This document shows positions 18,222 to 26,840 of a stretch of DNA of 64,000 nt, piece by piece (within the stretch, counting starts at the first letter, position 1; each line of letters starts with the position of its first letter). The DNA lies in the NCBI GenBank assembly GCA_031428275.1, contig JANPPC010000019.1:78540-142539 (forward strand), read 5' to 3'. The notes beneath the pieces are model-generated. The model was not told where the DNA came from and did no database searches. It worked only from the letters and a program-made list of their open reading frames with translations. The position numbers and the translations under genes were made by a program. The DNA comes from Pseudobdellovibrio sp031428275 (GTDB lineage: Bacteria > Bdellovibrionota > Bdellovibrionia > Bdellovibrionales > Bdellovibrionaceae).

Positions 18222-18562
18222 GTAAAACCCCCAAATTAAACTTCGATAAGTTATTAATATTGTAGAAGATTTTTATCATTATAGCGAAGATGTTTTACCC
18301 TGTATCAAGATGCTACTATCTATAGGCCTAGTTTGATTATGACCAAAGGCTAAATCTTAGCAACAACCACATTCTAATGTCTCTTTAGCTATGAAATATG
18401 AATGAATAGAGCGCGGATGGTGCATCCGGTTCTGAGATCTCTAAGTGTGTCGTGAGTGAAAGCCGAGGTTCGTAACTTAGGACTTATTCGAATCCCCCTT
18501 CAACAACAGTTAAAGGGGGCAATTTATAAAGCGTGTAATCAGTTCTGTGTAACGAGCGAAAA
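18222..18562. other. 341-base intergenic stretch with a strong hairpin
   Basis: No convincing gene. It must carry the promoter of the barrel gene and the 3' end of the protease transcript. One hairpin stands out at 18494-18519: CCCCCTT/AAGGGGG plus three inner pairs after a C-A mismatch, tetraloop AACA. It has no T-run on either strand, so it is at best an atypical terminator of the protease gene. A self-complementary GAGATCTC is at about 18433. A 'ttcgaatcc' just before the hairpin recalls a tRNA T-arm but no cloverleaf can be drawn. Confidence 0.4.
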
Positions 18563-19966
18563 CTAAAATTTCATTAATTGCTCAACGTTTAACTTACCGT
18601 TAGTTAAAACTTTTCCTTTTGCAGCCGCAACTTGTTTTGCAGAACCCAAGATCGCATCGCGAACCTGTGCGTATGTTTTTTCAGGGTGAGCAGACCAGTA
18701 AAGTGCCGCCGCACCCGCAACGTGAGGGCAGGCCATTGAAGTTCCGTCCCAAGTTGCACCTAGTAATGCGATCACTGTATCAGAATATTTGTTACCAACT
18801 GTAGTCGAAAAAACTTTCACGCCCGGAGCTGCGATATCAACTGAAGTTGCCCCGTAATTTGAAAATGAAGCGATCGTGTCAGCCGCATCAATGGCTGCAA
18901 CCGCTATAATATTGTCGTGAGTATAGCTTGCTGGGAATGCCTTTTTAGCATCATTGTCATTATCTTTTGACGAGTTGCCCGCAGCCGCAATAAATAAAAC
19001 ATCTTGGTCTTTAGCATACTGAACGGCGTCTTGTAACGCTTGATTTTCAACTGCTTCATTCGGGTCTTCACCTTCAGAACCCCAAGAGTTTGATAAAACT
19101 TTTGCACCATTATCTACCGCATATTTGATAGCTTTGATCGCCGCAGCCGTCGTTCCACCTTCGTTACCAATAAAGCGTAAAGACATAATTTGTGCGTTTG
19201 GTGCGACTCCAGAAATTCCTTTTCCGTTTCCACCGGTTGCTGCCACGTTGCCCGCACAGTGAGTGCCGTGCCCTGGGTTTCCGCCGTTTAACAATTCACC
19301 AAGGCTTGCCGCAGCTAAATCGTATGGTTTATTATCATTCGACAAAAAATCCCAACCGATCATGTCATCGATGTAGCCGTTGCCATCATCATCAATTCCG
19401 TTATCGGCAATTTCGTTTTCGTTTCTCCATAAATTTCCAAGCAAATCTTCATGCGTGTAATCAACGCCAGTATCGATCACAGCTACGATTATTTTTTTGT
19501 CGCCGCGATTAACCAACCAACCCGCTTCTGTTCCGATATCGCGCATTCCCCATTGGCTCGAAAAAAGTGGGTCTGCTCCTGTCGTAACTGACGGTGCTGC
19601 CGGAATAGCTGGATTATCTACTTGTGGCGCGAAGGCTTGCTGAGTTCCTGCTTGCGGACTTGTTTGTAAGTAAGCTTTTAACTGAGATTGCAACTGTGGA
19701 TTTTGTTGCAGGCGAATTTTATAGTTTTTTTGCACATGTTCTATCGATGCGCTTTCTAAAAATTTTCGCATCTGTATTTTGCTGGTATTGCCGGTGACCC
19801 GAACCCAATTTTCTGTCAAAGCTTCAGAGTTTAGACCCTGGGATGCAAAATAAATTGCGGCATGTTTTGTAGACACAGGATTTGCTACTTTCACAAGCAA
19901 ATCTTCTGCTTGTGAGTTAATAGATACTGTTAAAACGAGCAACATTGTTGCTGTAAAGAATTTCAT
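18563..19966 (-). CDS. Secreted subtilisin-like (S8) serine protease
   Basis: 467 aa pre-proenzyme. Signal peptide about 1-20 ('..VSINSQAEDLL'). The propeptide runs to about 130 and is similar to the inhibitor I9 type. The catalytic triad is present: Asp in 'VAVIDTGVDYTHEDL', His in 'GHGTHCAGNVA' and Ser in 'GTSMACPHVAGAAALYW'; the oxyanion Asn is in 'AAAGNSS'. The Asp/Gly-rich 'DNGIDDDGNGYIDD' insert likely binds calcium. Export should be Sec-dependent with autoprocessing. A strong SD (GGAGGGG) precedes the ATG. In a predator such a protease could act on prey proteins, but nothing here shows that. Confidence 0.95.
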   Translation of the reverse strand: MKFFTATMLLVLTVSINSQAEDLLVKVANPVSTKHAAIYFASQGLNSEALTENWVRVTGNTSKIQMRKFLESASIEHVQKNYKIRLQQNPQLQSQLKAYLQTSPQAGTQQAFAPQVDNPAIPAAPSVTTGADPLFSSQWGMRDIGTEAGWLVNRGDKKIIVAVIDTGVDYTHEDLLGNLWRNENEIADNGIDDDGNGYIDDMIGWDFLSNDNKPYDLAAASLGELLNGGNPGHGTHCAGNVAATGGNGKGISGVAPNAQIMSLRFIGNEGGTTAAAIKAIKYAVDNGAKVLSNSWGSEGEDPNEAVENQALQDAVQYAKDQDVLFIAAAGNSSKDNDNDAKKAFPASYTHDNIIAVAAIDAADTIASFSNYGATSVDIAAPGVKVFSTTVGNKYSDTVIALLGATWDGTSMACPHVAGAAALYWSAHPEKTYAQVRDAILGSAKQVAAAKGKVLTNGKLNVEQLMKF

Positions 19967-20176
19967 GGACCCCTCCGTGAGTTATGTTTTTTGTGCTGTC
20001 TAAAAGTCTAGGAACAAACATTTGTTATCGCCAAACTATATTTTAGAAAATATCACTTTTGAGCAATCGCGTTGAACTTTTTCATCGGATGTTAAATAGA
20101 GTTATCTCGTTGTCTTCACTGTGGCTTTTTGCCATGATGGCAATGAAAACTTAATGAAAATTAAAAGAGGTTTTGT

Positions 20177-20764
20177 ATGAACACGCCAAATACGCAAACC
20201 ACACAGATGGCCACCCAATCTGTTGACGATATGTCGCGATCACTCGCGTTCACATCTAAACTTGATGCTCTAGCAGCTTGGGGGCAAAGAAATTCTTTGT
20301 GGCCAATGCCGTACGGAACAGCTTGTTGTGGTATTGAACTGATGTCAGTCATGGGTCCAAAATACGACTTAGCCCGCTTCGGCGCTGAAGTTGTTAGATT
20401 CTCGCCACGCCAATCTGATCTGCTACTTGTTGCCGGAACCATTACCGAAAAAATGGCACCGATCTTAGTTCGTATCTACGAGCAAATGTTAGAACCCAAA
20501 TATGTTATATCAATGGGAGTCTGCGCCAGTTCGGGTGGTTTTTACCGCGCTTACCACGTGCTGCAGGGTTGTGATAAAGTGATACCTGTCGATGTGTACG
20601 TTCCCGGTTGCCCTCCGACGCCAGAAGCGGTTTTGGACGGAATCATGTCTTTACAAAAAATGATTAAAGACCGCACTCCGCGCCCTTGGAAAGATAACTG
20701 GCAGTCGCCAATGCTAACGGGCGGCACTCACGCTGCGCCTGCTGGAACGGTGGTAGCTCCATGA
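20177..20764 (+). CDS. nuoB: NADH-quinone oxidoreductase subunit B
   Basis: 195 aa PSST subunit carrying cluster N2. Ligands are visible: tandem Cys in 'GTACCGIELMS', 'GVCASSGGFY' and 'VPGCPPTPEA'. It connects the peripheral arm to the membrane arm and the quinone site. It is the first gene of the cluster; no nuoA precedes it. The 210 bases upstream contain nothing I can identify as a strong promoter. The stop overlaps the nuoCD start (ATGA). Confidence 0.97.
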   Translation: MNTPNTQTTQMATQSVDDMSRSLAFTSKLDALAAWGQRNSLWPMPYGTACCGIELMSVMGPKYDLARFGAEVVRFSPRQSDLLLVAGTITEKMAPILVRIYEQMLEPKYVISMGVCASSGGFYRAYHVLQGCDKVIPVDVYVPGCPPTPEAVLDGIMSLQKMIKDRTPRPWKDNWQSPMLTGGTHAAPAGTVVAP

Positions 20765-22470
20765 ATTCGACGACAGGCTTAAACATGATCTTTCCTGAAA
20801 TATTAAAAAGTGATTTAGTTATTAAGTTCGGTGCTGACGAATTTAAATTTATCGCGACTCCGGTCGGCGACAGCGTGATCGAAGCAAAAAAAGAATCGAG
20901 CCCAGCTTTACTTAGATATCTAAAAGAATATGCAGGATTTAATTTTTTGATGGACGTCTGCGGAGTAGATTATCCGAACCGTGAAAAACGTTTCGACGTC
21001 GTTTATCACTTATTCAATTCAAAAAATAATTCGCGTCTTCGCGTGAAAACTCAGTTGAACGACGGAGAAGCTGTTCCAACTGTTACGCCAATCTGGAAAG
21101 GTGCTGACTGGTTCGAACGTGAAGCCTACGATATGTTCGGCATTATCTTTAGCGGTCACCCGAATTTAAGAAAAATTTTGACCCATCACGAATTTGTGGG
21201 CCATCCTTTGCGTAAAGACTACGAAGCTGATGCCCAACAACATTGTATGACGGTACTGCCAATTCATTTTGATAATACCCCTGAACAACGAGGCGACCAG
21301 TTAGACAGTCGCTTTGTACCAATCAATATTGGCCCCTCGCACCCGGCGATGCACGGAACACTTCGTGTAATGGCCGAGCTTGATGGTGAAACAATAGTGC
21401 GCGCTAACTGCGACATTGGTTTTTTACACCGTTGTTTCGAAAAGATGGCTGAAACGCATCCTTATAACCAAGTGATTCCGTACACGGATCGTCTAAACTA
21501 TTGTTCGGCTCCGATGAATAACGTCGGTTACTGTAAAACGGTTGAAAGACTACTTGGAGTTGAAATCCCTGAGCGTGCGCAAACGATGCGCGTGATTTTG
21601 TGCGAACTTTCGCGCATAATCGATCACGTAATTTCTGTAGGAACGGGTGGTCTAGATCTTGGGGCTTTAACCGGTTTCTTCCACTTATTCACCTATCGTG
21701 AAAAAGTTTATAATTTATTCGAACAACTTTGCGGTGCGCGCTTAACCGTATCAATGACACGCGTCGGAGGCATGGCTCAAGATGCACCGGACGGCTGGTT
21801 TAAAAATGTTCTTTCTTTCTGTGATGAAGTTAGCGACGGTATCGACGAAATCACAAAGCTGTTGTTAGAAAATAAAATTTTCATCAAACGAACTCAGGGT
21901 GTTTGCGCAGTTTCTAAAGAAGACGCAGTAGCTTGGGGTTACACCGGTCCGTTACTGCGTGCTTCGGGTGTCAATTTAGATCTACGTAAATCAAATCCGT
22001 ATTATGGATACGAAAATTACGACTTCGATATCCCGGTAGGTGCGAACGGCGATATTTACGACCGTTACTTAGTTCGCATTGAAGAGATGCGCCAATCAGT
22101 TCGTATCCTTAGACAAGCTTGTAAGAACGTTCCGGGCGGAGATTACACCATCCGCGATAAAGGGATCGTATTGCCAGAGAAGAAAGATGTTTACGGAAAC
22201 ATCGAAGGCTTGATGAACCACTTTATGTTAGTTATTAAGGGTCTTCGCCCGCCCGTCGGAGAAATTTACGATGCAACTGAAGCCGCTAACGGCGAATTAG
22301 GTTTCTACCTCGTTAGTGATGGTTCAGCGAATCCGTATCGTTTAAAAGTTCGTCCCCCGTGTTTTGCCATTTACCAATCTTTCCCAAGCGTAGTAAAAGG
22401 TGCGATGCTTGCGGATGCGATTGCAACTGTAGCCAGCATGAATGTCATTGCTGGGGAATTGGATAGATAA
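20761..22470 (+). CDS. nuoCD: NADH-quinone oxidoreductase fused subunits C and D
   Basis: 569 aa. Residues about 1-165 are the 30 kDa NuoC domain ('WFEREAYDMFGIIFSGHPNLRKILT', 'GHPLRKDY'). From about 180 to the end is the 49 kDa NuoD domain ('NIGPSHPAMHGTLR' with the quinone-site His, 'DIGFLHRCFEKMAE', 'CELSRIIDHV', 'MTRVGGMAQD', 'LRPPCFAIYQSFP', ending 'AGELDR'). The C-D fusion occurs in several phyla including E. coli and delta-type bacteria. Start and stop both overlap neighbouring genes by 1-4 bases. Confidence 0.97.
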   Translation: MNSTTGLNMIFPEILKSDLVIKFGADEFKFIATPVGDSVIEAKKESSPALLRYLKEYAGFNFLMDVCGVDYPNREKRFDVVYHLFNSKNNSRLRVKTQLNDGEAVPTVTPIWKGADWFEREAYDMFGIIFSGHPNLRKILTHHEFVGHPLRKDYEADAQQHCMTVLPIHFDNTPEQRGDQLDSRFVPINIGPSHPAMHGTLRVMAELDGETIVRANCDIGFLHRCFEKMAETHPYNQVIPYTDRLNYCSAPMNNVGYCKTVERLLGVEIPERAQTMRVILCELSRIIDHVISVGTGGLDLGALTGFFHLFTYREKVYNLFEQLCGARLTVSMTRVGGMAQDAPDGWFKNVLSFCDEVSDGIDEITKLLLENKIFIKRTQGVCAVSKEDAVAWGYTGPLLRASGVNLDLRKSNPYYGYENYDFDIPVGANGDIYDRYLVRIEEMRQSVRILRQACKNVPGGDYTIRDKGIVLPEKKDVYGNIEGLMNHFMLVIKGLRPPVGEIYDATEAANGELGFYLVSDGSANPYRLKVRPPCFAIYQSFPSVVKGAMLADAIATVASMNVIAGELDR

Positions 22471-22943
22471 TGTTTCAATTATCAACCGAAGCTAAGCAAC
22501 AAGTGTTAAATGAATTGAAACGTTACGAATCGAAAGAGTCTGCGGTATTGCCGGCTCTTTATATCGGTCAACGAGAAAATAATGGTTTCATCAACGCTGA
22601 AGTCATTAAGGCTTTATCAAACGTGATGGAAATTCCTGAATCACATATCAATGAAGTATTCACATTTTACACAATGTATAACAAACAGCCGATCGGAAAA
22701 TACCACATACAGGTCTGTCGTACTTTGTCGTGTATGCTGAACGGTGCAAAAGAATTAACTTCGCACTTATGTAAAGAATTAAACGTAAAACTAAATGACG
22801 TTACTGGCGATGGTCGCTTTACAGTTTCTGAGGCTGAATGTTTGGGTTCATGCGGAACAGCGCCGATGATGCAAATCAATGACAGATATTACGAAAATTT
22901 AACTCCTGAATCAGCGATGAACTTATTGCGCGGGATGAAATAA
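22470..22943 (+). CDS. nuoE: NADH-quinone oxidoreductase subunit E
   Basis: 157 aa, 24 kDa subunit with binuclear cluster N1a. The thioredoxin-like fold carries four Cys ligands: 'CRTLSC' (C-x4-C) and 'AECLGSCGTAPMM' (C-x3-C). It pairs with NuoF in the NADH-oxidising module. It begins on the last base of nuoCD (TAATG) and nuoF starts two bases after its stop. Confidence 0.96.
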   Translation: MFQLSTEAKQQVLNELKRYESKESAVLPALYIGQRENNGFINAEVIKALSNVMEIPESHINEVFTFYTMYNKQPIGKYHIQVCRTLSCMLNGAKELTSHLCKELNVKLNDVTGDGRFTVSEAECLGSCGTAPMMQINDRYYENLTPESAMNLLRGMK

Positions 22944-22945
22944 TT

Positions 22946-24274
22946 ATGCAACAGAATGAGACGAAGTCGAATCAACAAATCGGCGAAACAAAGTACTTAT
23001 CTGAATTTTACCATTTGCCTGAATTCAAGAGTATTGAGGGTTACAAAAAAAATGGTGGCTATGCAGATCTAGTCAAAGCTTTGAAAATGCAACCACAGCA
23101 AATCATCGACGAAGTTAAGGCATCTGGTCTACGCGGTCGCGGTGGGGCGGGTTTCTCGACTGGTATGAAATGGGGCTTTTTACCAAAAAACGACGAGCCA
23201 AGATATTTACTATGTAATGCCGACGAAGGCGAGCCTGGTACATTCAAAGATCGCATGATGATGGAGAAAGCTCCGCACCAGTTGATCGAAGGTATGATTA
23301 TCTCGGGCTATGCAATTAATTCTAAAAAATCTTATATCTACGTTCGTGGTGAGTATGACGAATCGATTAACACTTTATTAGTTGCGATCCAAGAGGCCTA
23401 CAAGGCGGGGTATCTAGGTAAAAATATTTTGGGTTCTGGTTTTGATCACGATATGGATATTTACCGCGGAGCTGGAGCATATATTTGTGGTGAAGAAACC
23501 GGGATGATCTCTTCGCTTGAAGGTTTAAAAGGGCAACCGAAATTAAAACCACCATTCCCGGCGGTACAAGGTTACTTACGTAAACCAACAATTGTAAATA
23601 ACGTTGAAACATTAGCAGTGGTCAAATATGTCATTCGTGATGGCGCTGCGGCCTACAAAAAATACGGTACTGAAAAATCAACGGGTACGAAATTATTTTC
23701 ATTATCTGGCAACGTAACTAAACCCGGAAATTTCGAAGTTCCACTTGGTTACCCATTAAAAGATATGATCTACAGCTTGGGCGGTGGTTTTAAGCCGGGC
23801 CGTAAGTTAAAGGCAGTTATTCCGGGCGGTTCATCGGCTCCGGTATTAACGGCTGAAGAAGCAGAAAAAGCGACGCTTGATTACGAATGTTTAGCGCAAA
23901 TGGGAACAATGTTGGGTTCGGGCGCAGTTATTGTAATCGATGATTCAGCCTGCATGGTTGAATGCTTAGCGAATTTAATGCACTTCTATCACCACGAATC
24001 TTGCGGTCAGTGTACGCCCTGCCGCGAAGGTACGGGCTGGTTAGATAAGATCGTTCACTCGATTTTAGCGGGCAAAGGTCGTATGCAAGATATTGAATTA
24101 CTAATTAAGGTAGCTGACAACATGAAAGGTAAAACGATTTGTGCGCTTTCAGACGCAGCGGCTTTACCGGTATTAAGTTTTGTTACTAAGTTCAGAGACG
24201 AATTTGAATACTTCGTTCGCGAGGGTAAATCAAAAGTTAAAGGAGTAGCCTATGTCGCCGACCACACTCATTAA
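22946..24274 (+). CDS. nuoF: NADH-quinone oxidoreductase subunit F
   Basis: 442 aa, 51 kDa NADH- and FMN-binding subunit. 'GLRGRGGAGFSTGMKW' is the FMN/NADH glycine-rich site, 'NADEGEPGTFKDR' and 'YIYVRGEYDES' are typical, and 'SCGQCTPCREGTGWL' gives three of the four N3 ligands, with the fourth in 'KTICALSDAA'. It is the entry point for NADH electrons. The 3' end overlaps nuoG by 23 bases. Confidence 0.97.
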   Translation: MQQNETKSNQQIGETKYLSEFYHLPEFKSIEGYKKNGGYADLVKALKMQPQQIIDEVKASGLRGRGGAGFSTGMKWGFLPKNDEPRYLLCNADEGEPGTFKDRMMMEKAPHQLIEGMIISGYAINSKKSYIYVRGEYDESINTLLVAIQEAYKAGYLGKNILGSGFDHDMDIYRGAGAYICGEETGMISSLEGLKGQPKLKPPFPAVQGYLRKPTIVNNVETLAVVKYVIRDGAAAYKKYGTEKSTGTKLFSLSGNVTKPGNFEVPLGYPLKDMIYSLGGGFKPGRKLKAVIPGGSSAPVLTAEEAEKATLDYECLAQMGTMLGSGAVIVIDDSACMVECLANLMHFYHHESCGQCTPCREGTGWLDKIVHSILAGKGRMQDIELLIKVADNMKGKTICALSDAAALPVLSFVTKFRDEFEYFVREGKSKVKGVAYVADHTH

Positions 24275-25862
24275 TTGTACAATCAACGGCGTAGAACTTT
24301 CTGTAAAGCAGGGAAAAACAATTATCGAAGCGATGACCGAGAATGCGCAGCGTATTGCGCATTACTGCTGGCATCCTGGGTTAAGCATCGCCGGTGTCTG
24401 CCGCCTTTGCATGGTCGAGATTGAAGGAAATCCGCGTGTACAAATCGCGTGTAATACGGTTGTTACTGAAGGTATGAAAATCAATAACACGTCTCAAAAA
24501 GTAAAAGATGCAGTAAAATGGGGATTAGACTTTCATTTAATTAACCATCCTTTAGATTGCCCGATCTGCGATCAAGCAGGTGAATGCGGATTGCAAGACC
24601 AATACATGGAATACGGTAAATACAATCCTGAGATGGCTGAAAGAAAACAAAAGAAAAATAAAGTGGTCGATTTAGGGCCAACGGTAGTTCTAGATTCTGA
24701 ACGTTGTATTCTTTGTTCGCGCTGTGTTCGTTTCACATCTGAAGTAACTAAGACTCACGAATTAGGAATTTTTAGTCGTGGCGATCACGCTGAAATCGGC
24801 ACACACGATGGTAAACCATTAGACAATAAATACTCTTTAAATACGGTTGATATTTGCCCGGTCGGAGCACTGACTTCGAAAGATTTCCGCTTCAAGCAGC
24901 GAGTTTGGTATCTAAAAGATGCCGATACAATTTGTAATGGTTGTTCGACAGGTTGTAATACTAAAGTTTACTTTAATAAAGAAGGCGTTTTCCGCGTGAA
25001 GCCTCGCCCGAATATGGAAGTGAACGGCCACTGGATGTGTGACGAAGGTCGCAACACCTATAAGTTTGTTAATAAAGAAGTACGTCAGCTTAAAGGTCAG
25101 AAATTTTTGAATGGTGCATGGCAAGCCGAAATGCACGCAGGTGCCGCGGTTAAAGACGCGCATCTTTCATTATCTCAAGTATCTGGTGACGCCATAGCCG
25201 TCGTTTTAACGGGTCAGCATACCGTTGAAGAGTACGAAGCGATTGTTTCAACGTTCAACGATAAGTTTAAAACGAAAAATGTTTTTCACTGGGTGAATAA
25301 TAAAGAAAGTTTTGAATCTTTCGACGGCCTTCTATTGCGTGGAGATAAAAATCCGAATACGAGGGGTTTATTAGAAGTTTTAGCAAAGCACGGAATATCT
25401 TCTAACTGGAAGCAATTGGAAGACGGTTTAAAAGCTGGCAAAATCACGCACCTGGTGGTGTTTGGTCCAGAAAATTTACCGGTATTCCCAGACTTACAAC
25501 AAAACTTAAATCTTTTTACGACGGCGAAAAATTTGATCTATTTTACTTCGGCTGCAATTTCGCAATTGAAAAGTCACACTGGTTCGAACCAAGTGACAGT
25601 GATTCCGTTAAAATCATATGTTGAAAAAGATGGAACATTCATTAATTTTCAAGGTAAAGCACAAAAGTTTAAACGTGCGACAACGATCGTTAGCGAAGCG
25701 CTAACGGGTGTTGAGGCAGCGCAATTATTAGCCGGAGCTGAAATTAAAATTCAGCCGATTGCTGAAAAAGCACTTTTCACATCGGCGCACGAGCGCATCG
25801 ATCAAGTGACTTTAGAGCACCGTAAAAAAAATGAATTCGTATTTAACAGAGGGCGGTTATAA
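24252..25862 (+). CDS. nuoG: NADH-quinone oxidoreductase subunit G (short form)
   Basis: 536 aa. The ATG at 24252 follows 'aggag' by 6 bases and lies inside the end of nuoF. N-terminal 2Fe-2S domain (N1b: 'HYCWHPGLSIAGVCRLC'), N5 'HPLDCPICDQAGEC' (His plus three Cys), N4 'CILCSRC..' and 'DICPVGAL', then a bis-MGD-type 'CNGCSTGCNTKVYF' with a later 'MCDEG'. The molybdopterin-like C-terminal region is only about 240 residues, much shorter than E. coli NuoG (about 900 aa total). It ends one base into nuoI. Confidence 0.95.
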   Translation: MSPTTLINCTINGVELSVKQGKTIIEAMTENAQRIAHYCWHPGLSIAGVCRLCMVEIEGNPRVQIACNTVVTEGMKINNTSQKVKDAVKWGLDFHLINHPLDCPICDQAGECGLQDQYMEYGKYNPEMAERKQKKNKVVDLGPTVVLDSERCILCSRCVRFTSEVTKTHELGIFSRGDHAEIGTHDGKPLDNKYSLNTVDICPVGALTSKDFRFKQRVWYLKDADTICNGCSTGCNTKVYFNKEGVFRVKPRPNMEVNGHWMCDEGRNTYKFVNKEVRQLKGQKFLNGAWQAEMHAGAAVKDAHLSLSQVSGDAIAVVLTGQHTVEEYEAIVSTFNDKFKTKNVFHWVNNKESFESFDGLLLRGDKNPNTRGLLEVLAKHGISSNWKQLEDGLKAGKITHLVVFGPENLPVFPDLQQNLNLFTTAKNLIYFTSAAISQLKSHTGSNQVTVIPLKSYVEKDGTFINFQGKAQKFKRATTIVSEALTGVEAAQLLAGAEIKIQPIAEKALFTSAHERIDQVTLEHRKKNEFVFNRGRL

Positions 25863-26383
25863 TGGCTGTTGTAACAAAGAATAACGACAACGCTTGGTAC
25901 TTGCCGGGTATTTTAACCGGCATGTTCATTACGATGAAACATTTGTTGAAAAATCTATTCAACAAAAAGCAAATGATCACCTTGAACTACCCAGAAGAAA
26001 AGCATGAGTACTCTCCGCGGTTTAAAGGTAATCATATCCTAACCGTCAAAAAAGACGGGGCGATTCGTTGCACGGCGTGTATGTTGTGTGCGACCAATTG
26101 TCCGGCAGAATGTATCAAGATCACGGCTAGTGAGCATCCGGATGCGCAAGTTGAAAAATTTCCGATCGCTTACGAAATCGATATGCTTCGCTGTGTATTT
26201 TGCGGCTTCTGTGAAGAGGCTTGTCCGGTTGACGCCATTCGTTTGGGGCCTGAGTGGCAAACGCCAGGTTTGAACGGCACTAATTTTATTTACGATATTA
26301 ATCAGCTAGCTTATCGCCCCGCACTTAAGGGTGGTATTCAGTCGGTATTAGACGATAAAGATAGACACAAAGCGGGTATCTAA
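25862..26383 (+). CDS. nuoI: NADH-quinone oxidoreductase subunit I
   Basis: 173 aa, 23 kDa subunit carrying clusters N6a and N6b in two ferredoxin motifs: 'CTACMLCATNCPAECI' and 'CVFCGFCEEACPVDAI'. It passes electrons towards N2 in NuoB. It follows nuoG directly; the nuoH that separates G and I in the usual order is missing, and nuoJKLMN do not follow. The transcript appears to end at the terminator at 26401-26444. Confidence 0.96.
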   Translation: MAVVTKNNDNAWYLPGILTGMFITMKHLLKNLFNKKQMITLNYPEEKHEYSPRFKGNHILTVKKDGAIRCTACMLCATNCPAECIKITASEHPDAQVEKFPIAYEIDMLRCVFCGFCEEACPVDAIRLGPEWQTPGLNGTNFIYDINQLAYRPALKGGIQSVLDDKDRHKAGI

Positions 26384-26400
26384 GCCTGCTGTTTTCGGAG

Positions 26401-26444
26401 GCCCGAATTCGTTAGTTCATCAACTACTGAACCGGGCTTTTTCT
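26401..26444 (+). terminator. Rho-independent terminator of the nuo cluster
   Basis: GCCCG (26401-26405) and GTTCA (26415-26419) pair with the continuous TGAAC-CGGGC (26428-26437), leaving a 9-base bulge on the left arm; TTTTTCT follows. It begins 17 bases after the nuoI stop. It overlaps the last codons of the opposing gene that ends at 26424. Confidence 0.6.
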
Positions 26445-26840
26445 AGACAAGATCTCTTTGTACTCTTTTAAAGCTTTTTCATTTTTATTGTTTTTAGCGC
26501 TTAATGATTTGATCGCTTTCTCATAGATCGCGGTATTTTTTAAGTAGCTATCGGCGATCACATCTAAAGACGTTCGCGAGCGGTCTCCGCCATCGGCCTC
26601 GGGCGTATTTTCAAGTACAATTAGACTTTTTAAAACATTTTTCACTAATTCTAAGTCATCTTTTTCAGTTAACTGTAGCTCAGCAAAAGCCGCAAGGTCC
26701 GAATTAAAAGTTGGACTAACAAAATTAGCTAAGCGAATTGAAAGTCCCGCGCGGTTACCACGTTCAGCGCCAGACAAGTTTTGTGTAAAACTGACTGAAG
26801 TTAAAATGCTAACGATTAAAAATGCGATATATGTTTTCAC
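26424..26840 (-). CDS. Hypothetical secreted protein
   Basis: 138 aa with an N-terminal signal-like hydrophobic segment (about 1-20, '..LTSVSFTQNLSGAE'). The rest is mainly helical and charged, with no motif I recognise. Its start overlaps the stop of the upstream CHAP-like gene (ATGA-type, 26837-26840), so the two are translated together and the product may act in the same periplasmic process. Expression, not homology, supports it being real. Confidence 0.6.
   Translation of the reverse strand: MKTYIAFLIVSILTSVSFTQNLSGAERGNRAGLSIRLANFVSPTFNSDLAAFAELQLTEKDDLELVKNVLKSLIVLENTPEADGGDRSRTSLDVIADSYLKNTAIYEKAIKSLSAKNNKNEKALKEYKEILSRKSPVQ

Noticed and set aside
18400..18520. tRNA-like sequence near the hairpin
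   Set aside because: Only a T-arm-like word; no acceptor, D-arm or anticodon stem can be paired.
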